This document shows, piece after piece, positions 7,536 to 16,971 of a stretch of DNA of 64,000 nucleotides; position 1 is the first letter of the stretch; every line of letters begins with the position of its first letter. The translations under genes and the position numbers were made by a program. The notes under the pieces were generated by a model. The model had not been told where the DNA came from, searched no databases, and was given only the letters and a program-made list of their open reading frames with translations. Source of the DNA: Serratia quinivorans (GTDB lineage: Bacteria; Pseudomonadota; Gammaproteobacteria; Enterobacterales; Enterobacteriaceae); NCBI GenBank assembly GCA_900457075.1, contig UGYN01000002.1, positions 3,596,001 through 3,660,000 on the forward strand. The letters run 5' to 3'.

Positions 7536-9305
7536 ATGACAGTTCGATTGAATAAAGTATCAATAACTAACTTCAGGTCTTGCAAATCCACCGAAGCTTT
7601 TCTAAGGCCATATACAGCATTAGTTGGTTATAATAACGCAGGTAAATCAAATATTATATTGGCTATAAAATGGCTCTTAGATGGCTCTCTACTAAGCGAT
7701 GCTGATATGTACGACCCACAAAAGTCAGTGCGAGTAGAGGGAATCATTGAAGGCATTACTGATGACACGCTGACACTACTTAGCGAGGAAAATCAGCAAA
7801 AAATTGCACCATTCATCATAGATAAAACTTTGAGGTTTGCAAGAAAACAGGAAACAGAAGTTGTTGATGGTGAGAAGTCAAAAGTCAAAAAAGCACTTGA
7901 GGTTTTTGATGGGACCACATGGAAAAAAAAAACCTGGTGGAATTGATGGCGCTATCTCGAATCTTTTCCCTGAGCCAATTCATATTCCTGCGATGTCTGA
8001 TGCTGTAGAAGATGCAACCAAAAATAAAGCTGGTACAACAATCGCAAAAATCCTAACTGCAATTGTTAGCGAAATAAAAAAAGAATATGAAGTAAAATTC
8101 TCTGAAAATATCTCGGAAATCGGTAAGTATCTTTCTCATGATGGTCCCACTAGGCTAGATGGTTTAAACAAAATAGACAGTGGCGTTAGTCAGAAAGTTA
8201 ATCAGTATTTCCCAGATGTAAGTGTGAAACTACACTTCCCTACCCCCACTCTTGATGAAATATTCAAATCAGGCACCTTGAAAGTATTTGAACAACGAGC
8301 TGGGTCCTCAATAATGCAAGACATCAGCCGATTCGGTCATGGTACGCAGCGTTCAATACAGATGGCTTTGATTCAATATTTAGCTGATATTAAGAAAAGA
8401 AGCGATGATACAAAAAAATCAAATACTCTTATTTTCATTGATGAACCAGAGTTATACTTACATCCATCTGCCATAAACTCAGTGAGAGAATCTCTGGTTG
8501 CTTTAAGCGATCTTGGATTCCAAGTAATCATCTCAACTCACTCGGCCAGCATGCTCTCAGCAAAACATGCCTGCAACGCTATACAGGTCTTTAAAAGTTC
8601 CATAGGTACTATAGCTCGGAAAACCATTTCGGAAACAATCCAAGAACTATATAAGGCATCCTCACCACAACTTCACTCTGCATTCGCCTTATCTAACTCA
8701 TCATTTTTCTTATTCTCAGAAGAAGTTTTATTAGTCGAAGGTAAAACAGAAACGAATGTTTTATGCGCACTTTATAAAAAATTAGAAACTATGAACTCAA
8801 CCCTACCAAGACAAGTATTGTAGCTGTAGATGGAAAAGGCAGCCTTTTGAAAATGGCCAATGTTATCAATTCAATAGGGATAAGAACGCGAATCCTTGCC
8901 GATTGCGATTTTCTATCAATACTACTGACAACCTCTCACCATGAAGTATTAAGTAGTGAATGTGATGAATTACTCTCATCTTTAACCAACTTGTCGGACC
9001 CACAAAGTTTGCAACTTGCCAATCCGATTATTTCTATAGACTCACTGAAAAGTAGCTCTAGCAAAGACTTTATAAAATTCTGCAATCATCATGAAGTAAA
9101 GCCCTCTATCAAAAAAATCCATGATAAATTAAAGAGTGATGGGATATATATTTGGAAGTCAGGGGATATTGAGCAAGTATACGGATTTGGGAAAAAACAA
9201 AGCGAATGGGATAATTTATTAGATTGTTTAAGTGATGATGAAAAAGAGGTCAGTGCCATTATTAAGAACTATGATGAAATGGAAGATTTCATTTTATGGA
9301 TTTGA
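7536..9305 (+). pseudogene. OLD-family ATP-dependent nuclease, two frameshifts
   Basis: Three consecutive frames (7536-7946, about 7930-8823, about 8805-9305) together encode one 589-residue protein. An N-terminal ABC-type ATPase has Walker A GYNNAGKS at 31-38, signature-like FGHGTQRS, Walker B TLIFIDEPELYLHP and the H-loop ISTHSA. A C-terminal TOPRIM nuclease has LLVEGKTE, VAVDGKGS and ADCDFL. OLD proteins include phage P2 Old and defence nucleases. The first shift is one extra A in a run of ten (7923-7932). The second is one missing base, most simply a C near 8801. An AAGGA ribosome binding site precedes ATG 7536. The gene is strikingly AT-rich against its surroundings, so it is a recent cargo. 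Either shift could be a sequencing error. Confidence 0.8.
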
Positions 9306-9401
9306 CTCTTCCCCTGACTAAATAATACGTAGTCAGGGGGTAATTTAAAAAATGTCTTATCTCAACTGAGTTCTATGATTAGTGTAGAACAATGTGTAAC
9401 T

Positions 9402-9468
9402 TCCGCTCCTGGCACGCAGCGGACAGACTCGGAAGTATGATGTCCGCAGTGAGCGAAAAGCTGACGTT
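9402..9468. repeat. Imperfect repeat, copy 2, downstream of OLD gene
   Basis: It begins TCCGCTCCTGGCAC and ends GAGCGAAAAGCTGACGTT, matching copy 1 at 7343-7406. A shorter third match, TCCGCTTTTGGCAC, is at 9771-9784 in front of the integrase. Together they may mark the borders of a cargo segment. Confidence 0.55.
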
Positions 9469-9478
9469 ATTACTATGA

Positions 9479-9721
9479 TTAAGCTAATTCCCATGGCAAA
9501 TCTCTACGCCTATTTACTGGTCTAAGAGTACCCTCGTATCTCAATTGTTGAGCAGCCCAACGAATATCATATTGCCACGTGTACAACATATCACCTGAAT
9601 TCTTGAGGTCTGCTTCATAGTTATCCCAGACGTACTTTGAGACTTCACGAGGCCAGGCACTGCCATTCCGCTCTTGAAGACACTCAATGATCCATTGTTT
9701 CATGCTTTCTCTAGTTACCAT
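9479..9721 (-). CDS. Small island protein of unknown function, 80 residues
   Basis: The frame extends to 9784, but AGGAG sits five bases before ATG 9721, which gives MVTRESMKQWIIECLQE.... The protein is charged, with two tryptophan-rich helices (WPREVSKYVWDNYEADL; YTWQYDIRWAAQQLRYEGTL) that read like a small winged-helix DNA-binding domain. That reading is inference from pattern only. It lies between the OLD gene and the integrase, transcribed towards the OLD gene. It could regulate the integrase or the cargo; no family recognised. Confidence 0.6.
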   Translation of the reverse strand: MVTRESMKQWIIECLQERNGSAWPREVSKYVWDNYEADLKNSGDMLYTWQYDIRWAAQQLRYEGTLRPVNRRRDLPWELA

Positions 9722-9858
9722 CATATCTCCTGAGATATTCCATTGATAATATACCGTGATACTAGCAAGGTCCGCTTTTGGCACAGAGTTGTCGCGGGTT
9801 TAGGTATAGCCCTGAGCCGTAAAAATGTCAGCTCAGATCTGAACTGACACATATAAGC

Positions 9859-11052
9859 CTATTTTTTTGCGTATACTTCCGCTCCCCACCAATCCATTAA
9901 AGCCCGCCGCTGCTCAAGGTATGTGGAACGGTTATAGGCTTTTCTTACTTCATTTTTATCGCTATGTGCAAGAGCTGCCTCTATGACATCGACATTAAAT
10001 TCTGCTTCATTCATAGCTGTACTCGCTATCGAGCGTAAACCATGTGCGACTAATTTCCCGCCATAACCTATACGTTTTAACGCAGCATTCGCTGTCTGGC
10101 TGTTCATAGCCTTACGCGGGTCGTTGCGGCTTGGGAATACGTACTCACGCTGGCCGCTGATAGGGTGCATGATTTCGAGTATCTCTAAAGCTTGGTCTGA
10201 AAGTGGAACAACATGATCACGCTTCGCTTTCATACGTTCCGCCGGGATACGCCATTCACGGTTTTCTATATCGATCTCAGCCCATGCGGTTGCCGAGGCT
10301 TCTGCAGGACGTATAAGCGTAAGTAGCTGCCACTCAAGTAAGCAACGGGTTGGGATTGATAAATTGCTCATCGAGATTGTGCGCATCAGCTTAGGCAGTT
10401 CTTCTGGTCGTATAGTCGGCATATGCTGCTTCTTAGGCCGTTCGAATGCATTACCAATACCAGAAGCCGGATTAGCATCAATCAAGCCAGTGTTGACGGA
10501 ATAGATCATGATTTCGTTAATACGTTGCACTAATCGGCGAACTGTCTCTAATGCGCCACGGGCCTTGATAGGTTCCAGCACTTGGATCAGCAAACGTGCT
10601 TTGATGTCCTGAACAGGGACATTTTCGATAGACGGTAATATGTCCTTCTCGAGAGAACGCCAGATGTCTTCAGCATGCTTAGCGCTGACGCTGGCCTGCT
10701 TCAGCGCGAACCATTGCTTTGCCACATTCAGGAAAATGCTTTCTTGGGCTACCTGCTTTTGTTCCGCTTCTTCTGCTTCTTTGGCCTGTGGGTCAATGCC
10801 TCTTGCCAGTATCGCGAGCTTTTCGGCACGTATTTGCCGGGCGTCGGCAAGTGACAGGGCAGGGTAGGCACCTAGGCTAACCATCGTTCGTGAACTGGTG
10901 CCGGGGCGGAGGTAGCGGAATCGCCATAACTTCTTGCCGGTAGTTTTGACTAACAGGAACAGGCCGTCACCGTCATGCAGGGTGAGGTCTTTCCCGAGGG
11001 CTTTGGCTTTTTGTACTTCGGTATGTGTGAGGGGGCGTGTAGTCCGCGCCAT
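9859..11052 (-). CDS. P4-type tyrosine integrase at ssrA
   Basis: This is a 397-residue site-specific recombinase with the P4/CP4-57 layout. It has an N-terminal arm-binding domain (DGDGLFLLVKTTGKKLWRFRY) and the catalytic set R in LIRPAEA, K in RMKAKRDHVVPL, HGLR, the second H in ALAHSDKNEVR, and the nucleophile Y in KAYNRSTYLEQRR. All are present, so it should be active. ATG 11052 with GGAAGAA upstream fits the family start better than the longer frame to 11094. Its start lies about 190 bases from the tmRNA 3' end, and the gene reads into the island, as expected for integrases that target ssrA. An AlpA-like regulator is encoded in the same island. Confidence 0.93.
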   Translation of the reverse strand: MARTTRPLTHTEVQKAKALGKDLTLHDGDGLFLLVKTTGKKLWRFRYLRPGTSSRTMVSLGAYPALSLADARQIRAEKLAILARGIDPQAKEAEEAEQKQVAQESIFLNVAKQWFALKQASVSAKHAEDIWRSLEKDILPSIENVPVQDIKARLLIQVLEPIKARGALETVRRLVQRINEIMIYSVNTGLIDANPASGIGNAFERPKKQHMPTIRPEELPKLMRTISMSNLSIPTRCLLEWQLLTLIRPAEASATAWAEIDIENREWRIPAERMKAKRDHVVPLSDQALEILEIMHPISGQREYVFPSRNDPRKAMNSQTANAALKRIGYGGKLVAHGLRSIASTAMNEAEFNVDVIEAALAHSDKNEVRKAYNRSTYLEQRRALMDWWGAEVYAKK

Positions 11053-11244
11053 GTAAGGGTTCTTCCATAATTGGTATACGTTTATGGCATACATTTTAAC
11101 GTATACCTAAACGTATACCAATAAATCCCGGATTTAGCTGGATATTCTCGGACTGCTACAGACACAAAAAAGCCCGCAAACCTAGGTGGTATGCGGGCTT
11201 TCCGTACTTCTCCGGACTTATCTGGTAATACCCGGATCATCATT

Positions 11245-11265
11245 TGGTGGAGCTGGGGGGATTTG
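11245..11265. other. Island attachment site at tmRNA 3' end
   Basis: The 3' end of ssrA (on the plus strand TGGTGGAGCTGGGGGG...) is the target of P4-type integrases of this kind, and the integrase stands next to it. The extent of the core cannot be set because the partner copy was not found in the window. Confidence 0.5.
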
Positions 11266-11625
11266 AACCCCCGTCCGGAATTACTACACCGTCGGCACTA
11301 CATGCTTAGTCCAATCTTCACATTCGCCGGTCAGCTGCGGATGGACACGCCACTAACAAACTAGCCTGATTGGGTTTAACGCTTCAGCCCCAGGCAGGAC
11401 ATCCACGCGATCTCTTTTGGGTTTGACCTCTCTTGATCCCCGTCCTAAGAGCGGAGGCTAGGGAGAGAGGGAATCTTCAGTTTCTTAGGCTGATTAAGCT
11501 GCTAAAGCAGCAGATTCGAATTGCGAGTCGTTTGCAATTATTTTTTTTGCGGCTTTTAACGAGGCAAACCGCCCCTCGGCATGCTCCTAAGGCCTCACAA
11601 TCCCGTCGAATCCAGAATCAGCCCC
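11245..11625 (-). ncRNA. ssrA: tmRNA (transfer-messenger RNA)
   Basis: This is the ribosome rescue RNA, which works with SmpB encoded just upstream. The 5' end GGGGCTGATTCTGGATTCGA and the 3' end GGTTCAAATCCCCCCAGCTCCACCA (quoted in part) form the tRNA-Ala-like domain; the CCA is encoded. The tag frame runs from the resume GCA at 11535 to the TAA at 11494 and gives ANDSQFESAALAA, longer than the E. coli ANDENYALAA. A TATACT -10 box lies at 11645-11640 with a GC-rich discriminator, typical of stable RNAs. The gene is intact despite the island at its 3' end. Confidence 0.96.
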
Positions 11626-11674
11626 AAGTTACGTCGCGCAGTATAACAGAAGTTTTACCCGTTAAGCCAGAGGC

Positions 11675-12157
11675 TTATCGGTTGGCGTGCTTCATGATAC
11701 GGGATTTCGCCGTCTGCCATTCACGATCTTTGATGTCATCGCGCTTATCGTGTTCTTTCTTACCTTTGGCTACGCCGATTTTGATCTTGGCCCAGGCATT
11801 TTTCCAATACATGGACAAGGCAACCACGGTGTAACCGTCACGGTTTACACGGCCGAGCAGTGAGTCCAGCTCACGCTTTTTCAGCAGGAGTTTACGGGTT
11901 CGTGTCGGATCGCAGACCACATGAGAAGAAGCTACGTTGAGCGGTGAGACAGTGGCGCCAAACAGGTAGGCTTCACCATCGCGAAAAGTCACGTAGCTGT
12001 CACTGATGTTGGCTTTGCCGGCACGCAGCGATTTGACTTCCCACCCTTGCAGAGACAGGCCCGCTTCGAATTCTTCCTCAATGGCGTATTCGAAACGCGC
12101 ACGCTTGTTTTGCGCAATGGTGGCAGAGCCGGGTTTGTGTGCTTTTTTCTTTGTCAT
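11675..12157 (-). CDS. smpB: SsrA-binding protein SmpB
   Basis: This 160-residue OB-fold protein binds the tRNA-like part of tmRNA and brings it to stalled ribosomes. It has the family sequence and length: basic N-terminus ([20 protein letters not shown]), core [18 protein letters not shown], and the C-terminal basic tail ([17 protein letters not shown]) that enters the ribosome decoding centre. It lies immediately upstream of ssrA on the same strand, the usual arrangement, and is divergent from ratA. Confidence 0.97.
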   Translation of the reverse strand: MTKKKAHKPGSATIAQNKRARFEYAIEEEFEAGLSLQGWEVKSLRAGKANISDSYVTFRDGEAYLFGATVSPLNVASSHVVCDPTRTRKLLLKKRELDSLLGRVNRDGYTVVALSMYWKNAWAKIKIGVAKGKKEHDKRDDIKDREWQTAKSRIMKHANR

Positions 12158-12318
12158 AGTGTGTTCATTATACTGGATGCGTCAGCGAAAGAAATCCTTT
12201 CCCGCTCAGCACCTGCGCAATTTTTCGCATTTTTGGCCTCTGTGTTGCATAGCAGATTTTTTGTTTGCCGATAGATAAATGGTATGATTTGTATGTTTTG
12301 TGTCTCACAGGAAATGAT

Positions 12319-12754
12319 ATGCCCCAGATCAGTCGATCTGCGTTAGTGCCATTCAGCGCCGAGCAGATGTATCAGTTGGTTAACGATGTTCATTCTTATC
12401 CCGATTTTCTGCCAGGTTGTACCGGTAGCCGGGTGATTAACGCGTCCAACAATGAAATGACCGCTGCAGTAGATGTTGCCAAAGCCGGTATCAGTAAAAC
12501 TTTTACCACGCGCAACACTCTGCTGGATAACCAAAGCATCAATATGCAACTGGTTGATGGTCCGTTCCGCTCCTTGATGGGGGGGCTGGCACTTTACGCC
12601 GCTCAGCCCGGAAGCCTGCAAGGTTGAGCTGCACCTTGATTTTGAATTTACCAACAAATTGATCGAGTTGGCGTTCGGCAAGGTGTTTAAAGAGCTGGCG
12701 GGTAACATGGTGCAGGCATTCACCCAGCGGGCGAAAGAGGTCTACAGTGTCTGA
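12319..12754 (+). CDS. ratA: RatA, 50S-binding toxin-family protein, frameshifted here
   Basis: This is a START/polyketide-cyclase-fold protein that in E. coli binds 50S subunits and blocks 70S formation; related proteins act in ubiquinone handling. From ATG 12319 (AGGA upstream) the frame reads [20 protein letters not shown] ... PFRSLMGG and then breaks at a run of seven G (12579-12585). With six G the frame continues [21 protein letters not shown] ... AKEVYSV to the TGA at 12752, giving 144 residues, the family length. One extra base in a homopolymer, as also seen in ung, lepB, era and purL, suggests a sequencing error. The end overlaps ratB. Confidence 0.88.
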
Positions 12755-13031
12755 GATACGGGTCGAGGTGGTTTACGCCTTACCGGAGCGTCAGTATCTG
12801 CGCAATGTCACACTGGCGGAGGGCAGCAGCGTTGAGCAGGCGATTGTAGCCTCCGGCCTGCTGGAACTGCGTGGTGATATTGACCTGCAAAGTAACAAGG
12901 TGGGCATCTATAGCCGACCGGCCAAGTTGGCTGATGTGCTCAGCGATGGCGACCGGGTGGAAATTTATCGCCCATTGATTGCCGACCCCAAAGAGCTGCG
13001 CCGTCAACGGGCAGAGAAGGCAAAAAAATAA
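12747..13031 (+). CDS. ratB: RatB, UPF0125 ubiquitin-fold protein
   Basis: This 94-residue protein ([20 protein letters not shown] ...) is of the RnfH/UPF0125 family, a beta-grasp fold of unclear function, always paired with ratA. The start is GTG 12747, which overlaps the end of ratA by eight bases, so translation is coupled. The tail [13 protein letters not shown] is basic. A terminator hairpin follows directly. Confidence 0.92.
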   Translation: MSEIRVEVVYALPERQYLRNVTLAEGSSVEQAIVASGLLELRGDIDLQSNKVGIYSRPAKLADVLSDGDRVEIYRPLIADPKELRRQRAEKAKK

Positions 13032-13055
13032 GGCGCTAAGAGCGCCTTATTTTTT
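13030..13055 (+). terminator. Terminator of ratA-ratB
   Basis: AAGGCGCT-AAG-AGCGCCTT forms an 8-bp stem followed by ATTTTTT, starting at the ratB stop codon. Confidence 0.85.
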
Positions 13056-13145
13056 ATCAGAATTTTATCTTCCGAGTTGCAGCCTGGTACTGTCATGAAG
13101 AACTTGACGCGTCCCTCACGGGCCGGACGATAGTTCCTGCGCGGA

Positions 13146-13484
13146 TTACTTGGTCAGCGCCGGCTTGTTCTGAATATCGGTCAAGACACCCGCGCTGTTA
13201 AAGGTCAGCGTCAGGGTTTGCTGGGTGATATTTTCATGACCAGGTTGCTGACGGAACACATAGAACCACGTCTGAGTACCGAACGGGTCCTGCAGCATTG
13301 GGGTGCCCAATGTATAAGCGACCTGTTGCTGGGTCATACCTTTTTGAATTTTAGCTACGTCGGTTGACGTCAGGTAGTTCCCTTGGTTGATGTCAGGCCG
13401 GTAAACCACCTTCTCAAAAGTAGAACAGCCTGCAGTCAGCATCACAAGAACCACAGCGGCGGCAGTCAGCGTTTTACAGCGCAT
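13146..13484 (-). CDS. bamE: Outer membrane assembly lipoprotein BamE
   Basis: This is a 112-residue lipoprotein of the BAM complex that inserts beta-barrel proteins in the outer membrane. The signal sequence [20 protein letters not shown] ends in a lipobox with the acylated cysteine at residue 20. The mature part has the conserved [11 protein letters not shown] and [14 protein letters not shown] 13484 is preferred to the frame opening at 13493 because the protein then begins MRCKTL as in E. coli. It is convergent with ratB and divergent from nothing close; recN lies upstream on the same strand. Confidence 0.96.
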   Translation of the reverse strand: MRCKTLTAAAVVLVMLTAGCSTFEKVVYRPDINQGNYLTSTDVAKIQKGMTQQQVAYTLGTPMLQDPFGTQTWFYVFRQQPGHENITQQTLTLTFNSAGVLTDIQNKPALTK

Positions 13485-13597
13485 AGTAATCACATTCCTT
13501 TAGGGCATAGGATGCCGATGATAATAGACCTTGCAGCAGTTGGAAACCTTTACAGGGCCCCAATATGACCTCAGGAAAGTAAAAAAGTTGAGCTTTT

Positions 13598-15259
13598 CTA
13601 TGCGGCAAGCAGTTCTTTCGCGTTTGCCAGGGTATTTCGGGTGACTTCACTGCCGCCCAAAAGGCGCGCCAATTCTTGCAAGCGAGCACGTTTATCCAGT
13701 GGTGACATCTGTGTTTCGGTTTCCGTGCCGTCGGTCTGTTTGCTGACGAACAGATGCTGATGACCACAACCGGCTACCTGCGGCAAGTGAGTAACGCACA
13801 TAACCTGGGTAGATTCCCCCAACTGGCGCAGCAGGCGACCGACAATGGCGGCGGTTGGGCCGCTGATGCCTACGTCCACTTCGTCGAAAATCAGCGCCGG
13901 TGTTTCCATCTTGCGGGCGGTAATCACCTGGATTGCCAGCGCGATGCGCGACAGTTCGCCGCCAGAGGCCACTTTCGCCAGCGCCTGCAGTGGTTGGCCC
14001 GGGTTGGTGGAAACGCAGAACTCGGTGCGGGTCGCGCCTTCAGCACTCAAATATTGCGGCTCGAAGCGCACGTCGATATTGAATTTACCGTGCGGCATGG
14101 AGAGTGCCTGCATGCTGTCGGTAATCAACGTGGTCAGCTCAGCGGCATAATGCTGACGCTTCTGATGCAGTTGCTCTGCCAACAACAGCGCTTGCTGATG
14201 ATGCAGCGTGACCGCCTCGGCCAGGTGTTCGTGGTCGTTTTCTTGCTGTGACAGCAGCTGTTGTTCATCCAGCATTTGCTGGTGCAATTGCGGCAGCTCT
14301 TCTGGCGCGACGTGGTGTTTACGCGCCAGGTTGATTTGCCGCGACAGGCGCTGTTCCAGTTCTTGCAGGCGGTTGGGATCCAGATCCATACGATCGGCGT
14401 AGTGGCGCAGTTCATCGCTGGCTTCACTGATTTGGATTGACGCCTCTTCCAGCATATCCAGCAGGCCACTGAGTTTTTCATCCATGCCGACCAGCTCAAG
14501 CAGCAGGTGTTTGGCGGTATAGAGCTGGCTCAGCATATTATTTTCTTCGTTATCGGCCAGTAATTGCAGGGTTTGCTGGCTGATGGTCAGCAACTGGCCG
14601 CTGTTGGCCAGGCGTTTGAATTCGGTATCGATTTGTTCAAACTCACCGGCCTGCGGCGCAAACTCGTTCAGCTCTTTCAATTGGTATTGCAGCAGCTGTT
14701 TGCGTGCGTCGCGCTCGATGGACTGTTGCTGATGATGAGCCAGTTCGCGGCAGCTTTGGTGCCAGCGCTGGTAAGCCTGTTGCATTTGCGTCAGCAGGGC
14801 GGGTTCATCGGCGTAGGCGTCGAGCAGTTGTTTTTGGTGCTCAGGCTTGAGTAACAACTGGTGGGCATGCTGGCCATGGATCTGAATCAGGCGCTGGCCG
14901 AGTTCGCGCAGTTGCGAAAGCGGGACGGCGGTGCCATTGATAAAGCCACGGGAACGGCCATCTGCGTTGATCACCCGGCGCAGCAGGCACTCATTGCTGT
15001 CGTCCAACTGGTTCTGCTCGAGCCATTGTCGTGCAGAAGGCGTGTCCGCCAGTGAGAAACGGGCACAGATATCGGCACGGGCGGCTCCCAATCGGACGAC
15101 GTTACCGTCGGCGCGATTACCGAGGCACAGCCCCAACGCGTCGATGGCAATCGATTTGCCGGCGCCGGTTTCACCGGTAATCGCCGTCATACCCGGTTGA
15201 AAATCAATTTCCAACTCACGAACGATAGCAAAATTGCTGATGGTCAATTGCGCCAGCAT
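13598..15259 (-). CDS. recN: DNA repair ATPase RecN
   Basis: This 553-residue SMC-like protein acts early in double-strand break repair. Walker A GETGAGKS lies near the N-terminus; long coiled coils occupy the centre, and the C-terminal ABC half has [13 protein letters not shown] and Walker [16 protein letters not shown] 15259 gives the exact E. coli length; the frame runs on to 15283 without reason. LexA boxes stand directly upstream, so it belongs to the SOS regulon. Confidence 0.97.
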   Translation of the reverse strand: MLAQLTISNFAIVRELEIDFQPGMTAITGETGAGKSIAIDALGLCLGNRADGNVVRLGAARADICARFSLADTPSARQWLEQNQLDDSNECLLRRVINADGRSRGFINGTAVPLSQLRELGQRLIQIHGQHAHQLLLKPEHQKQLLDAYADEPALLTQMQQAYQRWHQSCRELAHHQQQSIERDARKQLLQYQLKELNEFAPQAGEFEQIDTEFKRLANSGQLLTISQQTLQLLADNEENNMLSQLYTAKHLLLELVGMDEKLSGLLDMLEEASIQISEASDELRHYADRMDLDPNRLQELEQRLSRQINLARKHHVAPEELPQLHQQMLDEQQLLSQQENDHEHLAEAVTLHHQQALLLAEQLHQKRQHYAAELTTLITDSMQALSMPHGKFNIDVRFEPQYLSAEGATRTEFCVSTNPGQPLQALAKVASGGELSRIALAIQVITARKMETPALIFDEVDVGISGPTAAIVGRLLRQLGESTQVMCVTHLPQVAGCGHQHLFVSKQTDGTETETQMSPLDKRARLQELARLLGGSEVTRNTLANAKELLAA

Positions 15260-15269
15260 GGGAACCTTC

Positions 15270-15325
15270 CTGTGTATAAACACATAACTGTAGTTTCATA
15301 CAGTATAGACTGGTTTTATATACAG
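15270..15325 (-). promoter_or_regulatory. LexA boxes in front of recN
   Basis: CTGT-N8-ACAG at 15288-15303 fits the SOS box consensus. Two weaker copies flank it: CTGT-N8-ACAT at 15270-15285 and CTGG-N8-ACAG at 15310-15325. E. coli recN likewise has multiple LexA sites. Confidence 0.8.
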
Positions 15326-15345
15326 TAAAGAGGCTGACGCAGTTT

Positions 15346-16224
15346 TTAGAATAATTTTTTTGACCAACCCAGCTTGGTGCTTAACGTATTGAAATAGCTG
15401 TAGTCCTTTGGATGAATAAGATTCAAATGGAAATCACTACGGCGTATCAATACCTCTTCACCTTCCTGGATAGGCAACGCGATTTGGCTGTCGCAGCTGA
15501 TCTCCAGATCGCTACCAATCTGCGAAAACTTCAGCCGGATAGTGCTGTTGCCGTTGATCACCAACGGGCGGGCTGAAAGGGTGTGCGGGAACATCGGCAC
15601 CAGCGCGATGGCTTCCAGCGACGGCGTCAGGATCGGCCCGCCGGCAGAGAGCGAATAGGCGGTCGAACCGGTCGGGGTGGCGATGATCAGGCCGTCTGAG
15701 CGCTGTGAGAAGGCGAAGCGATCGTCGATATACACTTCGAACTCAATCATGTGCGCCACTTTACCGGGGTGCAACACCACTTCGTTGATAGCGGTGCTGA
15801 TGCGGCACTGCTGGTTTTCCTTATGTACGATGGTTTCCAGCAGGAAGCGCTGTTCATCGATATATTCGCCTTCCAGCACGTCGGCCAATTGCTGCAATGC
15901 GTTGTCGGGATCAAGATCGGTCAGGAAACCGAGATTTCCGCGGTTAACACCGATCACTTTAATATCGTAACGTGCCAGCACGCGCGCTGCGCCCAGCATA
16001 TTGCCGTCGCCGCCGACCACTACGGCCAAATCGGCCTTTTGGCCAATCTCTGCCAGGCTGCCGGTGACGGCGTCTTTCAGCCCCAAATCCTGGGCTATCT
16101 GCCGTTCAACCATCACTGAATAGCCTCGGGCGACCAGCCAGTGAAATAACATCTCATGCGTTGCCAGCGCCGAAGGGTGACGCGGGTGGCCAACAATGCC
16201 AATACAGGCGAATTTTTTATTCAT
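15346..16224 (-). CDS. nadK: NAD kinase
   Basis: This 292-residue enzyme phosphorylates NAD to NADP with ATP in the cytoplasm. The conserved [15 protein letters not shown] (GGDG motif) and the nucleotide-binding [17 protein letters not shown] are both present. ATG 16224 gives the E. coli length and N-terminus ([17 protein letters not shown]); the frame up to 16314 overlaps the grpE promoter region. It is divergent from grpE and lies directly upstream of recN, as in relatives. Confidence 0.97.
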   Translation of the reverse strand: MNKKFACIGIVGHPRHPSALATHEMLFHWLVARGYSVMVERQIAQDLGLKDAVTGSLAEIGQKADLAVVVGGDGNMLGAARVLARYDIKVIGVNRGNLGFLTDLDPDNALQQLADVLEGEYIDEQRFLLETIVHKENQQCRISTAINEVVLHPGKVAHMIEFEVYIDDRFAFSQRSDGLIIATPTGSTAYSLSAGGPILTPSLEAIALVPMFPHTLSARPLVINGNSTIRLKFSQIGSDLEISCDSQIALPIQEGEEVLIRRSDFHLNLIHPKDYSYFNTLSTKLGWSKKLF

Positions 16225-16278
16225 TGTTGTGATTTTCCTCACCGGGACCAGTTTATGCCCCACATTGTGACCGGTTGA

Positions 16279-16307
16279 CTTGAAACCCCGGTTTTGATCC
16301 CCATAAT
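16279..16307 (+). promoter_or_regulatory. Sigma-32 heat-shock promoter of grpE
   Basis: CTTGAAA (16279-16285), 13 bases, then CCCCATAAT (16299-16307) is a near-perfect match to the RpoH consensus and stands about 40 bases before the grpE start. Confidence 0.9.
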
Positions 16308-16348
16308 AAGCCAAGTTGCGAGATTAATGCTAAAACGCGGAGATATTC

Positions 16349-16921
16349 ATGAGTAGTAAAGAACAGAAGACGCCAAACGAGCAAGTCTCGGAAGAAATGG
16401 AACAGCAGGAAGTCTTGCCGGAAGCGGCTGAGGGCGTCGATCTGCGGGATGAGCGCATTGCTGAGCTGGAAGCTCAACTGGCCGAAGCCCAGCAGCATGA
16501 ACGCGACAGCCTGCTGCGCGCCAAAGCGGAAATGGAAAACGTCCGCCGCCGCACCGAGCTGGATATTGAAAAAGCGCACAAGTTTGCCCTGGAGAAATTC
16601 TCCGGTGACCTGCTGCCGGTGTTGGATAACCTGGAGCGTGCGTTGGATCTGGCGGATAAAAACAATCCGGAGCTGACGGCGATGATCGAAGGTATCGAGC
16701 TGACGCTGAAGTCCCTGCAGGACGTAGTGCGTAAGTACGGTATCGAAATCGTTGGCGACACTAACGTGCCGTTCAACCCGGAAGTACACCAGGCAATGAG
16801 CCTGATGGAATCGGCCGATCACCAGCCAAATCACGTAATGATGGTGATGCAAAAAGGCTATACGCTGAATGGCCGCCTGCTGCGCCCGGCGATGGTCGCG
16901 GTTTCCAAAGCCAAGGCTTAA
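16349..16921 (+). CDS. grpE: GrpE, nucleotide exchange factor of DnaK
   Basis: This 190-residue cochaperone releases ADP from DnaK. It has an acidic N-terminal tail, a long helix ([30 protein letters not shown]) that forms the dimer stalk, and the C-terminal beta domain ([11 protein letters not shown] ... [25 protein letters not shown]). It is a single-gene transcript between a sigma-32 promoter and a terminator. Confidence 0.97.
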   Translation: MSSKEQKTPNEQVSEEMEQQEVLPEAAEGVDLRDERIAELEAQLAEAQQHERDSLLRAKAEMENVRRRTELDIEKAHKFALEKFSGDLLPVLDNLERALDLADKNNPELTAMIEGIELTLKSLQDVVRKYGIEIVGDTNVPFNPEVHQAMSLMESADHQPNHVMMVMQKGYTLNGRLLRPAMVAVSKAKA

Positions 16922-16936
16922 GCGAATTAAGTAAAG

Positions 16937-16962
16937 AAAAGGCACCTTAGGGTGCCTTTTTT
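16937..16962 (+). terminator. Terminator shared by grpE and ung
   Basis: AAAAGGCACC-TTAG-GGTGCCTTTTTT is symmetrical, so it can serve grpE on the plus strand and the convergent ung on the minus strand. Confidence 0.85.
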
Positions 16963-16971
16963 ACGTCTGAA

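Noticed and set aside
9859..11625. Disruption of ssrA by the integrase element
   Set aside because: The tmRNA acceptor end, CCA and tag frame are all intact, so the insertion regenerated the gene.
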